Under the pieces are notes generated by a model. The model was not told the DNA's origin. It saw only the letters and a program-made list of their open reading frames with translations, and searched no databases. From the NCBI GenBank assembly GCA_016929365.1, contig JAFGIZ010000217.1, forward strand, positions 1 to 13,990: 13,990 bases of DNA, given 5' to 3'. Within the stretch, counting starts at the first letter, position 1. Each line of letters starts with the position of its first letter. Origin of the DNA: Lentisphaerota bacterium (GTDB lineage: Bacteria; Verrucomicrobiota; Kiritimatiellia; UBA8416; JAFGIZ01). This document shows positions 6,234 to 13,065 of this stretch, one piece after another. The translations under genes and the position numbers were made by a program.

Positions 6234-8740
6234 TGTCGCACTGCGGGCTGCGGGTTCTGGGTTACGGGTTGGCGTGCCTCCTGCTTCTGCCGGCCGCGGG
6301 CAGCGTGTCGGCAGGCGTCGAAGCATCCCTCGTGCGTGCGCGGGCGGCGTTTGAAGACGGCCTGTATGATCTCGCGGAAAAAACACTGCGGACGTACCTG
6401 GAAGACGCGGACAGCCGCGACGGGTTGGATGACGAGGCCGCCGTGCTGCTGGTCCGCACGCTGTACCGTCAGGCACGCTACGCGGACATGCTGGCGTGGC
6501 TCGACGGGGTGCCGGGCAACGGTCGGGCGGACTTCTGGCGCGCTCTGGCGGAATACGAGCTGGGCCGCTATGCGGAAGCCGGGAAGCGGCTGGACACGCT
6601 GGCCGGAACCCTCAAGGATGCAGAGTACGCGCCCCGCGTCCTGCGGCTGACCGCCTGGTGCCGCCTCAAGGCCGGCCGGATCGATGACGCGCTGACCGCG
6701 TTCCGGACATTCCAGGAGCGTTTTCCGGAAGCGGCTGAATCCCGCGACAACCTGCTGGAGTGGGGCCGGGCCCTTGTCGAAGCGGGGCGACCCCGGGAAG
6801 CACAGCGGATTTTCCAGCCGCTGGCCGCCCCGGAAGCAGACGATGCGGCGGCACGGGCGGCGCGGTATTGGCTTGCCAGGATAGCGATGCAGGAAGGGCA
6901 CGCGGATCAGGCGGTCCGTCTGCTGGCCGCGCTGGCCGCGGACCCGGCGGCGGATACGGAACAGCGCACCGAAGCCCGCCTGGCAGCGGCCGAGGCGCTG
7001 GAACAGCAGGGACGGGACACGGAAGCCGTGGATATGCTGCGCCAGGCCCTCGAGGAGACCGTCCGGCCCGAAGAGCGCCGGCGGGCCGGTCGCGCCCTCG
7101 GCCGGCTGCTGCTGGAGACGGGCCGTATTGACGAGGGCGTGGCCCGGCTGAAAGCCGTTGTGACCGCTGCGCCGGAAAGCGCCGAATCAGGAGCCCTGCA
7201 ACTGGCTCTGGCCGGCGCTTTGTTGGCACACGGCCGGTACGGCGAAGCGGCGGAGGAATTTCAGTACTATCTCGAGACGTTTACGAACCGGACGGGATGC
7301 GCGGAGGCATACAGCGGAAAGGGATGGAGCCTGATCAATACGGGCCGTTATGCGGAAGCCGCGACGGCCTTTCTGCATGGCGCCGACCTGTTTGAGACCG
7401 CGGCCCGGCGGGAACAATGCCTGTTCAAGGCCGGCGATGCCTATTTCGCGAACGAACAGTATCGGCTGGCATCTAATGTCTACGCGCGCCTGGTGAACGC
7501 GCAGCCGGATAACGAGCTCATGGCGGCAGCGCGCTTCCAGATCGCGGAAAGCATGGCCCGGTCCGGGTCGCCGGAGGCCGCCCGGCGGGCGTTTCTCGAG
7601 CTGGCGGATGCGTTTCCGCGCGATCCTGCCGCCGAGCAGGCGCTGATCCGGGTAGCGGAGATCGACTACCAGGAAGGGCGGTGGGCCCGCGCCCTGGAGT
7701 CCTATGCGCGCGTCGTAGAACGGTATCCGCAGGGCCGCCTGAGGGCCCAGGCCATTCACGGACGCGCCTTGACGTTGTGCCGCCTGTTCCGCTTCGAGGA
7801 GGCCCTGCGCGAGTTCGAGCGGATCGTTACGGAGTTTTCGGACAGCCTGGTCGCGGAGGAGGCCGATTACATGCGAGCGATGTGCTACTTCTGGACCGGA
7901 CAGGACGAGCGGGGAGAAGCGATCGGACGCGCTTTTGTATCGCGCTATCCCGACTCGACATGGGCGCCGGAAATCGAATTCTGGATGGCCAAGGTGGCGT
8001 ACAACAGCCGGCATTTCGAAGCCGCCGAAACCAACTTTATCGCGTTTGCCGCCACCTACCCGGATAACCCGCGGGCCGACGACGCCCTGTTGCGCGCGGG
8101 ACTGGCGGCGGCTCGCCGGAAGGAATTCGTAAAATCCATCGAGATTCTTTCCCGGCTCATTAAGGACTACCCGGCGAGCGAAAACCGGGTCAAGGCACGC
8201 CTGGCGCAGGGCGAAGCGCTGGCCGAGCTGGGCCGCTTTTCCGAAGCGATTCTGATGCTGGAGGAAATCGTGCAGCAGCATCCCGGGAGCGAACTGACCG
8301 ACCTGGCGTGGATGCGCAAAGGGGACTGCCAGTTCATGCTGGGGGCGGAGGACCCCGAACGCTACCGGGAAAGTGCCGAGTCGTACCTGATTGTGGCCCA
8401 CAGCGCGGGGGCTTCGCGTGAACTGGTCACGCAGGCGCTGTACAAGATCGGGCGGTGCTGGGAGAAACTGGGAGAACCCGACCGCGCCTTCGAGCAGTAC
8501 TATTTCAACGTAATCGTCCGTTATTTCACGGAACGGGAAAAAGGCATCTGGCACAATGAGGCAACCAAGGTGTGGTTTACGCGTGCGGCCTTCAACGCAG
8601 CGGATATAATGGAGGCGCACCGGGACTGGCGGGCCGTGGTACGTGTGCTCGAGCGCGTGGTTAAGGCCGGCGTGCCGGCGGCCGACGAAGCACGCGAACG
8701 GATTGCGGCCATCAAGTCTGAACATTGGTGGTTGTTTTAG
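6233..8740 (+). CDS. Large periplasmic TPR-repeat protein
   Basis: The product is 835 residues and almost wholly helical repeats. Residues 1-27 form a signal peptide with hydrophobic core LACLLLLPAA and a likely signal peptidase I site after VSA. From about 32 to 825 there are many TPR-like units with the G-x-Y/F-x-E-A pattern, for example GRYAEAGKRL (111-120), GRYGEAAEEF (334-343), GRYAEAATAF (371-380), GRWARALESY (482-491), FRFEEALREF (519-528), SRHFEAAETNF (592-602) and GRFSEAILML (667-676). Many are followed by a F/Y-P turn (RFPE, RYPQ, RYPD, TYPD, DYPA), typical of periplasmic TPR proteins of the YbgF or BamD kind. I chose the ATG at 6233 because GGAG (6221-6224) is eight bases upstream; the GTG at 6230 is the alternative. 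It overlaps uvrA by one base and precedes exbB by 36. A scaffold or partner of the Ton/Tol motor is likely, but its exact function is unknown. Confidence 0.85.
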   Translation: MSHCGLRVLGYGLACLLLLPAAGSVSAGVEASLVRARAAFEDGLYDLAEKTLRTYLEDADSRDGLDDEAAVLLVRTLYRQARYADMLAWLDGVPGNGRADFWRALAEYELGRYAEAGKRLDTLAGTLKDAEYAPRVLRLTAWCRLKAGRIDDALTAFRTFQERFPEAAESRDNLLEWGRALVEAGRPREAQRIFQPLAAPEADDAAARAARYWLARIAMQEGHADQAVRLLAALAADPAADTEQRTEARLAAAEALEQQGRDTEAVDMLRQALEETVRPEERRRAGRALGRLLLETGRIDEGVARLKAVVTAAPESAESGALQLALAGALLAHGRYGEAAEEFQYYLETFTNRTGCAEAYSGKGWSLINTGRYAEAATAFLHGADLFETAARREQCLFKAGDAYFANEQYRLASNVYARLVNAQPDNELMAAARFQIAESMARSGSPEAARRAFLELADAFPRDPAAEQALIRVAEIDYQEGRWARALESYARVVERYPQGRLRAQAIHGRALTLCRLFRFEEALREFERIVTEFSDSLVAEEADYMRAMCYFWTGQDERGEAIGRAFVSRYPDSTWAPEIEFWMAKVAYNSRHFEAAETNFIAFAATYPDNPRADDALLRAGLAAARRKEFVKSIEILSRLIKDYPASENRVKARLAQGEALAELGRFSEAILMLEEIVQQHPGSELTDLAWMRKGDCQFMLGAEDPERYRESAESYLIVAHSAGASRELVTQALYKIGRCWEKLGEPDRAFEQYYFNVIVRYFTEREKGIWHNEATKVWFTRAAFNAADIMEAHRDWRAVVRVLERVVKAGVPAADEARERIAAIKSEHWWLF

Positions 8741-8776
8741 CAGGGATGAGCCAAGGCGGAACGGGAGAGGGGAACA

Positions 8777-9412
8777 ATGTTCGTAGATCTACTCAAACAG
8801 GGAGGACCGGTACTGTGGGTGATTCTGGGCTCCGGGGTGCTGGCATTCGGTGTTTTTATCGAACGGGCTCTGCACCTGCATCGCGCACGTATCAAGTCCG
8901 AGGACTTTCTGAAGGGCATTATGAATATTCTGAGCCGCCGCAATATCACGGAGGCTCTGACGATATGCGATGAAACACCGGGACCCGTCGCCTATATCGT
9001 CAAGACGGCGATTCTGCACCGCGATCAGTCCCGCGAAGATATGCGGGCGGCGGTGGAAGATGCCAGCCTGGCGGAGATTTCGCGAATGGAACGCCGGCTG
9101 GTAGTGGTGGCGACGGTCGCACAGGTGGCTCCGCTGCTGGGGCTGCTGGGAACGGTTCTGGGAATGATGGAGTCCTTGCTGGTGTTGCAGAGCCAGGCGC
9201 CGTTGATTCAATCGGCGGACCTTATGGGCGGCCTGATCCGTGCCCTCATGACCACCGCGGCCGGTCTGACGGTAGCCGTGCCCTGCTACGCGTCTTTTAA
9301 CCTCCTGGTCGTAAAGATTGACCGGGTCGTGTTGGATATGGAAAAGGCGGCTTCGGAGATCATCCCCTTTCTGCTGGCCGGAACCCCGGACGAAGCGGAC
9401 CGCGCGACATGA
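8777..9412 (+). CDS. ExbB/TolQ-family proton channel subunit
   Basis: This inner-membrane protein of the MotA/TolQ/ExbB family forms the proton channel scaffold that, with an ExbD/TolR partner, powers envelope work. The 211-residue product has three predicted membrane segments at about 11-29, 108-136 and 152-178, with a cytoplasmic stretch (30-107) between the first two. The family core A-P-L-L-G-L-L-G-T-V (118-127) is exact, followed by GM at the end of TM2, and T-T-A-A-G-L-T-V-A-V-P (159-169) marks TM3. The conserved threonines (126, 159 or 160) expected to line the pore are there. A purine-rich SD (8763-8772) precedes the ATG. The gene overlaps the next by ATGA. ExbB and TolQ cannot be separated by sequence alone here, so no symbol is given. 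Confidence 0.92.
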   Translation: MFVDLLKQGGPVLWVILGSGVLAFGVFIERALHLHRARIKSEDFLKGIMNILSRRNITEALTICDETPGPVAYIVKTAILHRDQSREDMRAAVEDASLAEISRMERRLVVVATVAQVAPLLGLLGTVLGMMESLLVLQSQAPLIQSADLMGGLIRALMTTAAGLTVAVPCYASFNLLVVKIDRVVLDMEKAASEIIPFLLAGTPDEADRAT

Positions 9413-9897
9413 CGCAGCGAGAGAGAGTCAGTGTCCTGTCGGCCAGCGGGTTGCGGACACGATTCCTCCCGCGCAGCCGGCTCAACCGCGGGTTGATCGG
9501 GGCGGCCCCCTGGGTGGACATCGTTCTGCTGCTCATTTTCTTCCTGCTGGTCGATTCGAAGCTGGTGCTGCAGCCCGGCGTGCGCGTGGATCTGCCGCGG
9601 GCGCCTTTTCGCGAAGGGGCCGCATTCGGTATGACCGCCGTGGTCCTGTCGGTCGGCGGCGAGGGCGGGGCGAGGCGGGAAATCGTGTTTTTCGACGACG
9701 AACGGTTTCTGGTGTCGGACGAGAACCAGATGCGGGGTTTGCGCAGCGCGTTTGCGTCGCGGGCGCGCCGGCAGGAAAACCCGGGACTGATTATCCAGGC
9801 CGATAAAAGTGTCCGGCATGGAACGGTGGTTAACGTCATGAATATGGCATTGGAAGCCGGCGTGGAACAGGTGACCCTCGCGGTGGAGCCGTTTTGA
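9409..9897 (+). CDS. ExbD/TolR-family biopolymer transport protein
   Basis: This is the partner of the preceding channel protein. The 162-residue product has a basic cytoplasmic N-terminus (about 1-32), one membrane helix (about 34-49) and a periplasmic domain. Asp37 in APWVDIVLLLIFFLL lies where the proton-carrying aspartate of ExbD (Asp25) and TolR (Asp23) lies. The periplasmic part shows the family pattern: the LPRA strand (62-65), then IIQADKSVRHGTVVNVMNMA (128-147), then AGVEQVTLAV (150-159). It starts with the ATGA overlap at the exbB stop and has no strong SD, so translation is probably coupled. Its own stop overlaps the next start. The basic N-terminal extension is longer than in E. 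coli ExbD. The family call is firm; ExbD versus TolR is open. Confidence 0.92.
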   Translation: MTQRERVSVLSASGLRTRFLPRSRLNRGLIGAAPWVDIVLLLIFFLLVDSKLVLQPGVRVDLPRAPFREGAAFGMTAVVLSVGGEGGARREIVFFDDERFLVSDENQMRGLRSAFASRARRQENPGLIIQADKSVRHGTVVNVMNMALEAGVEQVTLAVEPF

Positions 9898-10625
9898 AAA
9901 CCCTGGTCAGAACCGGTCTCGAACGGGCGCGCATACGGCTTATCGGGTTCTCCGAGATGCTGCTGATCCTGGCCTGGATCGGCGTATGGGCGCTGTGGCC
10001 TGCATGGCGGATTCCGGTGGCGCGCGAGCGCGGACTGCCGCCGCCGCGGGTCCTGTTTACGCAGAGGCCGTCCGACGGGAACGGCACGTACCGCCGCCCC
10101 GACCTGATTGCCCGGTCGCCCAGGGTGGGACAATGGCTGGTGCCGGATGACGATGTCTTTCCGGGCGCGCTCCCGGAAACGGCGCACGACCGGAATCTTA
10201 TGCTGCAACGGGACCCGCCGCTCCCGCCGGTCTTGCCGGCGGAAGCGTTGGACGCGGCGCCGGGCGGCGTGTTCTCGCCGGCGAAGACGTATACGCCCAG
10301 GTTTCCGGACGGCGGAGCTCCCGCGCCGCCCGGGGCGGAACAACCGCGGTTGCATGTGGCGTACTCGCCGGCGCTCGCGGCGGCATCCTTTGCGTTGCCG
10401 GAAGAGGCGCGTGAGCGCTTGCAGGGCATGCGTGATGCTCCCTGGTACGTAGAGGCCAGTGTAACCGTGAATGACGCAGGGCGTGTAGACGATGTCTTTA
10501 TCGAAAGAGGGTCCGAGTCGCCGGCGGTCAACCGGGCCGTCACGGCCGCGCTCTACAGCGGCCCGGTCACACCCGGGGGGCAGCCGTGCCGCGGCCGCGT
10601 CCTGGTCAGCTTCGGAGGGCGCTGA
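9894..10625 (+). CDS. Putative TonB-like energy transducer
   Basis: The 243-residue product has a short cytoplasmic N-terminus, one membrane helix (about 18-39, LIGFSEMLLILAWIGVWALW), a proline-rich linker (about 48-165) and a C-terminal domain (about 184-241) that reads like a TonB domain: WYVEASVTVNDAGRVDDVFI, then a helix VNRAVTAAL, then a last strand RGRVLVSF. TonB/TolA proteins span the periplasm this way and carry force from ExbB/ExbD to outer-membrane partners. I do not see the SHLS motif of classical TonB helices. The start is a TTG overlapping the exbD stop as TTGA, with GGAG (9885-9888) five bases upstream; no ATG fits until codon 22, which would cut into the helix. The stop abuts the hisC start with no gap. 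The call rests on layout, neighbours and the C-terminal pattern, so it is moderately sure. Confidence 0.72.
   Translation: MKTLVRTGLERARIRLIGFSEMLLILAWIGVWALWPAWRIPVARERGLPPPRVLFTQRPSDGNGTYRRPDLIARSPRVGQWLVPDDDVFPGALPETAHDRNLMLQRDPPLPPVLPAEALDAAPGGVFSPAKTYTPRFPDGGAPAPPGAEQPRLHVAYSPALAAASFALPEEARERLQGMRDAPWYVEASVTVNDAGRVDDVFIERGSESPAVNRAVTAALYSGPVTPGGQPCRGRVLVSFGGR
10158..10179 (+). other. 8-bp hairpin inside the tonB-like gene
   Basis: TTTCCGGG (10158-10165) pairs perfectly with CCCGGAAA (10172-10179) around a six-base loop. A second hairpin follows at 10224-10242 (CCGCCGG and CCGGCGG, five-base loop). Both are within codons of the proline-rich linker. GC-rich coding DNA often gives such pairs, so a function is uncertain. 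Confidence 0.3.
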
Positions 10626-11687
10626 ATGGCAATCCGGCGGAACGTGGCCGCACTGCAGCCGTACAGTCCCGGGGAACAACCGGCGGACGGCGATATGATC
10701 AAGCTCAACACCAACGAGAATCCCTATCCGCCCTCGCCGCGCGTACAGGAAGCGCTGGCCCGGTTGGATCCGGAGACGCTGCGTCGATACCCCGACCCGG
10801 CGTGCGGGGCGCTGCGGCAGCGGATTGCCGCGGTGCACGGCGTGCAGGCATCCCGGGTTTTTGTGGGCAACGGGTCCGACGAAGTGCTTGCACTGTGCAC
10901 GCGCGCCTTCGTGGAGGACGGCGGAGACGTCGGATACTTCGAACCGTCCTATTCGCTCTATCCCGTCCTGTCCGATATCCGGGGCGCCGCGCGGCGGCCG
11001 CTTCCGCTGGCCGCCGGCTTTGCGTGGCCGGTGGACAGCGGCGGGAACTGGGACGTGCCGGATGCGTGCGTGCGCTCGCTGTTCTTTTTTACGAATCCGA
11101 ATGCGCCAACCGGTATGCAGTGCCCGCGGCATCACGTGCGAACGTTTTGTGAGCGCGCGGAAGGCGTCGTGGTTCTCGACGAGGCGTACGTCGATTTCGC
11201 GCGCGAGGACGGTTTGAAACTGGCGGCGGAACTGGATAACGTCCTCGTGACGCGCAGCCTGTCCAAGTCCTTTTCCCTGGCGGGCCTGCGGGTGGGTTAT
11301 GCGATCGGTCCGGCCCGGTTGATCGAAGCCCTGGATAAGGTCAAGGACTCCTACAACGTCGGCGTCGTGGCGCAGCGACTCGCCGCCGCGGCGTTGTCGG
11401 ATATGGAGCACATGCGGCGGAACGTGGAGCGGATCCGTAACACGCGGGAGCGGTTGCGCGGGGAACTCGCGGCGCGCGGTTTTTCGGTATGCCCGTCCGA
11501 AACAAACTTTCTATGGGTCAAACCGGCGGAAGAACCGGCGAAACAAGTCTTTGACCGGCTGAGGGCGAATCGTATACTGGTGCGTTACTTCGACGGGCCG
11601 CGCACGGCGGACTACGTGCGGATATCCGTGGGAACCGATGCGGATAGCGACGCCCTGCTGGCGGCGCTGGACAGGAGAAAAGCATGA
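10626..11687 (+). CDS. hisC: Histidinol-phosphate aminotransferase
   Basis: HisC moves an amino group from glutamate to imidazole-acetol phosphate, giving histidinol phosphate (histidine pathway, PLP enzyme, cytoplasm). The 353-residue length is normal. Fold type I markers are visible: the N-terminal substrate region KLNTNENPYPPSP (26-38), the cofactor-binding GNGSDE (81-86), TNPNAPTG (156-163) with Asn157, DEAYVDF (185-191) with Asp185 and Tyr188, and the Schiff-base lysine Lys214 in SLSKSFSLAGLRVGY. The C-terminal arginine region VRISVGT is present. The ATG directly follows the TGA of the TonB-like gene, with a very good SD (GGAGGG, 10614-10619) six bases ahead. The stop overlaps hisB as ATGA. 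HisC-type enzymes can also act on phenylalanine or tyrosine precursors, but hisB and hisA next door support the histidine role. Confidence 0.95.
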   Translation: MAIRRNVAALQPYSPGEQPADGDMIKLNTNENPYPPSPRVQEALARLDPETLRRYPDPACGALRQRIAAVHGVQASRVFVGNGSDEVLALCTRAFVEDGGDVGYFEPSYSLYPVLSDIRGAARRPLPLAAGFAWPVDSGGNWDVPDACVRSLFFFTNPNAPTGMQCPRHHVRTFCERAEGVVVLDEAYVDFAREDGLKLAAELDNVLVTRSLSKSFSLAGLRVGYAIGPARLIEALDKVKDSYNVGVVAQRLAAAALSDMEHMRRNVERIRNTRERLRGELAARGFSVCPSETNFLWVKPAEEPAKQVFDRLRANRILVRYFDGPRTADYVRISVGTDADSDALLAALDRRKA

Positions 11688-12274
11688 AACAGCGGAAAGC
11701 CCGGGTGGAACGCAAGACGAAAGAGACGCAGATTGCGGCGGCGGTGAATCTCGACGGGAAAGGTGTGTACCGGGTGGAGACGGGGTTGCCGTTTCTCAAC
11801 CACATGCTGGAATTACTGTCGCGGCACGCGCTGGCAGACATGACCATCAAGGCGCAGGGCGATCTCGAAGTGGATTACCACCATACGGTTGAAGACCTCG
11901 GCCTTGTGCTGGGCGAGGCGCTGGATAAAGCGCTCGGAACGCGGCGGGGCATAACCCGCTACGGCTGGAGCCTGATTCCAATGGACGACGCGCTCAGTGG
12001 CGCAGCGGTGGATCTCGGAGGCCGGCCCTACCTTGTGTACCACATCGCCAACAGGCGCCGCAAGATTCGCGATTTCGATCTGAAGCTGATCGAGGAATTC
12101 TTCCGGGCTCTTGTTGTCAAAGCCCGCATGAACCTCCATATCGTAAACCTGTACGGCGAAGAGCCGCACCATGCTTACGAGTCGGTGTTCAAGGCGGTGG
12201 CGCGGGCGCTGCGCATGGCCGTTTCCCGCGATCCGCGGGAAACGGGACTGCCGACCAGCAAGGGCAAACTGTAA
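11684..12274 (+). CDS. hisB: Imidazoleglycerol-phosphate dehydratase
   Basis: HisB removes water from imidazole glycerol phosphate to give imidazole-acetol phosphate, the substrate of HisC. This is the single-function form of 196 residues, without the phosphatase domain of E. coli HisB. Two halves each carry metal-binding motifs: LPFLNHMLELLSRH (35-48) and DYHHTVEDLG (64-73) in the first, and LHIVNLYGEEPHHAYESVFK (151-170) in the second. PMDDAL (99-104) and the end PTSKGKL (190-196) fit the family. The usual F-L-D-H-M-L reads F-L-N-H-M-L (Asn39). The ATG overlaps the hisC stop and AGGAG (11673-11677) is six bases ahead. The last codons contain a perfect 12-bp hairpin. The gene is followed by a 38-base gap, then hisA; hisH, often found there, is absent. 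Confidence 0.95.
   Translation: MKQRKARVERKTKETQIAAAVNLDGKGVYRVETGLPFLNHMLELLSRHALADMTIKAQGDLEVDYHHTVEDLGLVLGEALDKALGTRRGITRYGWSLIPMDDALSGAAVDLGGRPYLVYHIANRRRKIRDFDLKLIEEFFRALVVKARMNLHIVNLYGEEPHHAYESVFKAVARALRMAVSRDPRETGLPTSKGKL
12219..12245 (+). other. Perfect 12-bp hairpin in the 3' end of hisB
   Basis: CCGTTTCCCGCG (12219-12230) and CGCGGGAAACGG (12234-12245) are exact reverse complements around the three-base loop ATC. It falls in codons for A-V-S-R-D-P-R-E-T-G, 27 bases before the hisB stop codon. No T-run follows, so it is not an intrinsic terminator. It may slow 3' exonucleases or mark an RNA processing site; that is inference. Confidence 0.55.
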
Positions 12275-12283
12275 AGGGCGCAA

Positions 12284-12299
12284 CGGCCCGCTGGGGCCG
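12284..12299 (+). other. 6-bp hairpin between hisB and hisA
   Basis: CGGCCC (12284-12289) pairs with GGGCCG (12294-12299) around GCTG. It fills much of the 38-base gap and ends 13 bases before the hisA start, where a clear Shine-Dalgarno sequence is missing. It could hide or replace the ribosome entry site, or be chance in GC-rich DNA. Confidence 0.35.
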
Positions 12300-12312
12300 G
12301 CCACGGTCTGAC

Positions 12313-13065
12313 ATGCTCATCATCCCCGCTATCGACCTCAAGGACGGACGCTGCGTCAGGTTGCGCCAGGGGCGCGCCGAAGATGCGACCGTTTACGGAG
12401 ACGACCCCGTGGCCATGGCCCGACACTGGGTCGCGGAGGGGGCGGAGTATCTGCATGTGGTGGATCTGGACGGAGCCTTTTACGGCCGTCCGATGCATGC
12501 GGAGGCGGTCGCGGCGATAACCGGCACCGTGAACGTGCCCATCGAGGTCGGCGGCGGCTTGCGGACCGACGACGATGTCCGGCGGATGCTGGATGCCGGC
12601 GTGAGCCGCGCGATTGTCGGTACGCGCGCCCTGACGGACCCGGATGCCGTACGGCGGCTGGCGGCGGTCTTCGGCCCGAAGCTGGCCGTGGGTATCGATG
12701 CCCGCGACGGACGGGTCGCCGTAAAAGGTTGGGTGGAATCGACCGAGGTAGACGCCGAGACCCTGGCGCGCGATATGCAGGCGGAAGGGGTCACGACGCT
12801 GATCTGTACGGACATTTCGAGCGACGGGATGCTTTCCGGTCCGAACGTAGCGGGCCTCGGTCGGATCTGTGAGGCTGTGTCCTGTGACGTGATCGCGTCC
12901 GGCGGCATACGCTCGGCCGGCGACATACGGGCGCTGGCGGAGCTGGGCAAGGCGAACCTGGCGGGCGCGATTGTGGGCAAGGCGCTCTATGAGGGGGACG
13001 TCGGCTTGAAGGCGTTGCAACGCGCGGGTGCCCCGGACGTGGCGGACGGCGGCGATCGGGTATGA
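12313..13065 (+). CDS. hisA: ProFAR isomerase (HisA)
   Basis: HisA is a beta/alpha-barrel enzyme that opens the ribose ring of ProFAR to give PRFAR (Amadori rearrangement) in histidine synthesis. The product is 250 residues, normal length. The general base Asp8 lies in PAIDLKDGRCVRLRQG (5-20) and the general acid Asp129 in GIDARDG (127-133). The phosphate-binding loops are intact: EVGGGLRT (78-85) with IVGTRAL (101-107), and ASGGIRS (195-201) with IVGKALYEG (220-228). TDISSDGML (166-174) is typical. I see no sign that it is the dual HisA/TrpF (PriA) form, but cannot exclude it. The ATG at 12313 has no strong SD. The stop overlaps the next gene's start as ATGA. hisH is not between hisB and hisA, and hisF is not next to hisA. 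Confidence 0.95.
   Translation: MLIIPAIDLKDGRCVRLRQGRAEDATVYGDDPVAMARHWVAEGAEYLHVVDLDGAFYGRPMHAEAVAAITGTVNVPIEVGGGLRTDDDVRRMLDAGVSRAIVGTRALTDPDAVRRLAAVFGPKLAVGIDARDGRVAVKGWVESTEVDAETLARDMQAEGVTTLICTDISSDGMLSGPNVAGLGRICEAVSCDVIASGGIRSAGDIRALAELGKANLAGAIVGKALYEGDVGLKALQRAGAPDVADGGDRV

Noticed and set aside
6230..6235. GTG at 6230 as the TPR start
   Set aside because: It adds one residue only; the ATG at 6233 has better spacing (eight bases) from GGAG at 6221-6224. Both remain possible.
6233..6320. Lipoprotein signal in the TPR protein (Cys15)
   Set aside because: The residues before Cys15 (Y-G-L-A) do not make a good lipobox and the hydrophobic core lies after the cysteine; a signal peptidase I site after VSA fits better.
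7187..8725. A 512-codon minus-strand open frame opposite the TPR gene
   Set aside because: Same register effect; the + strand shows a signal peptide and regular TPR units.
9360..11411. A 683-codon minus-strand open frame opposite exbD, the tonB-like gene and hisC
   Set aside because: It crosses three well-supported + strand genes, is in register with two of them, and has no recognisable domain or ribosome binding site.
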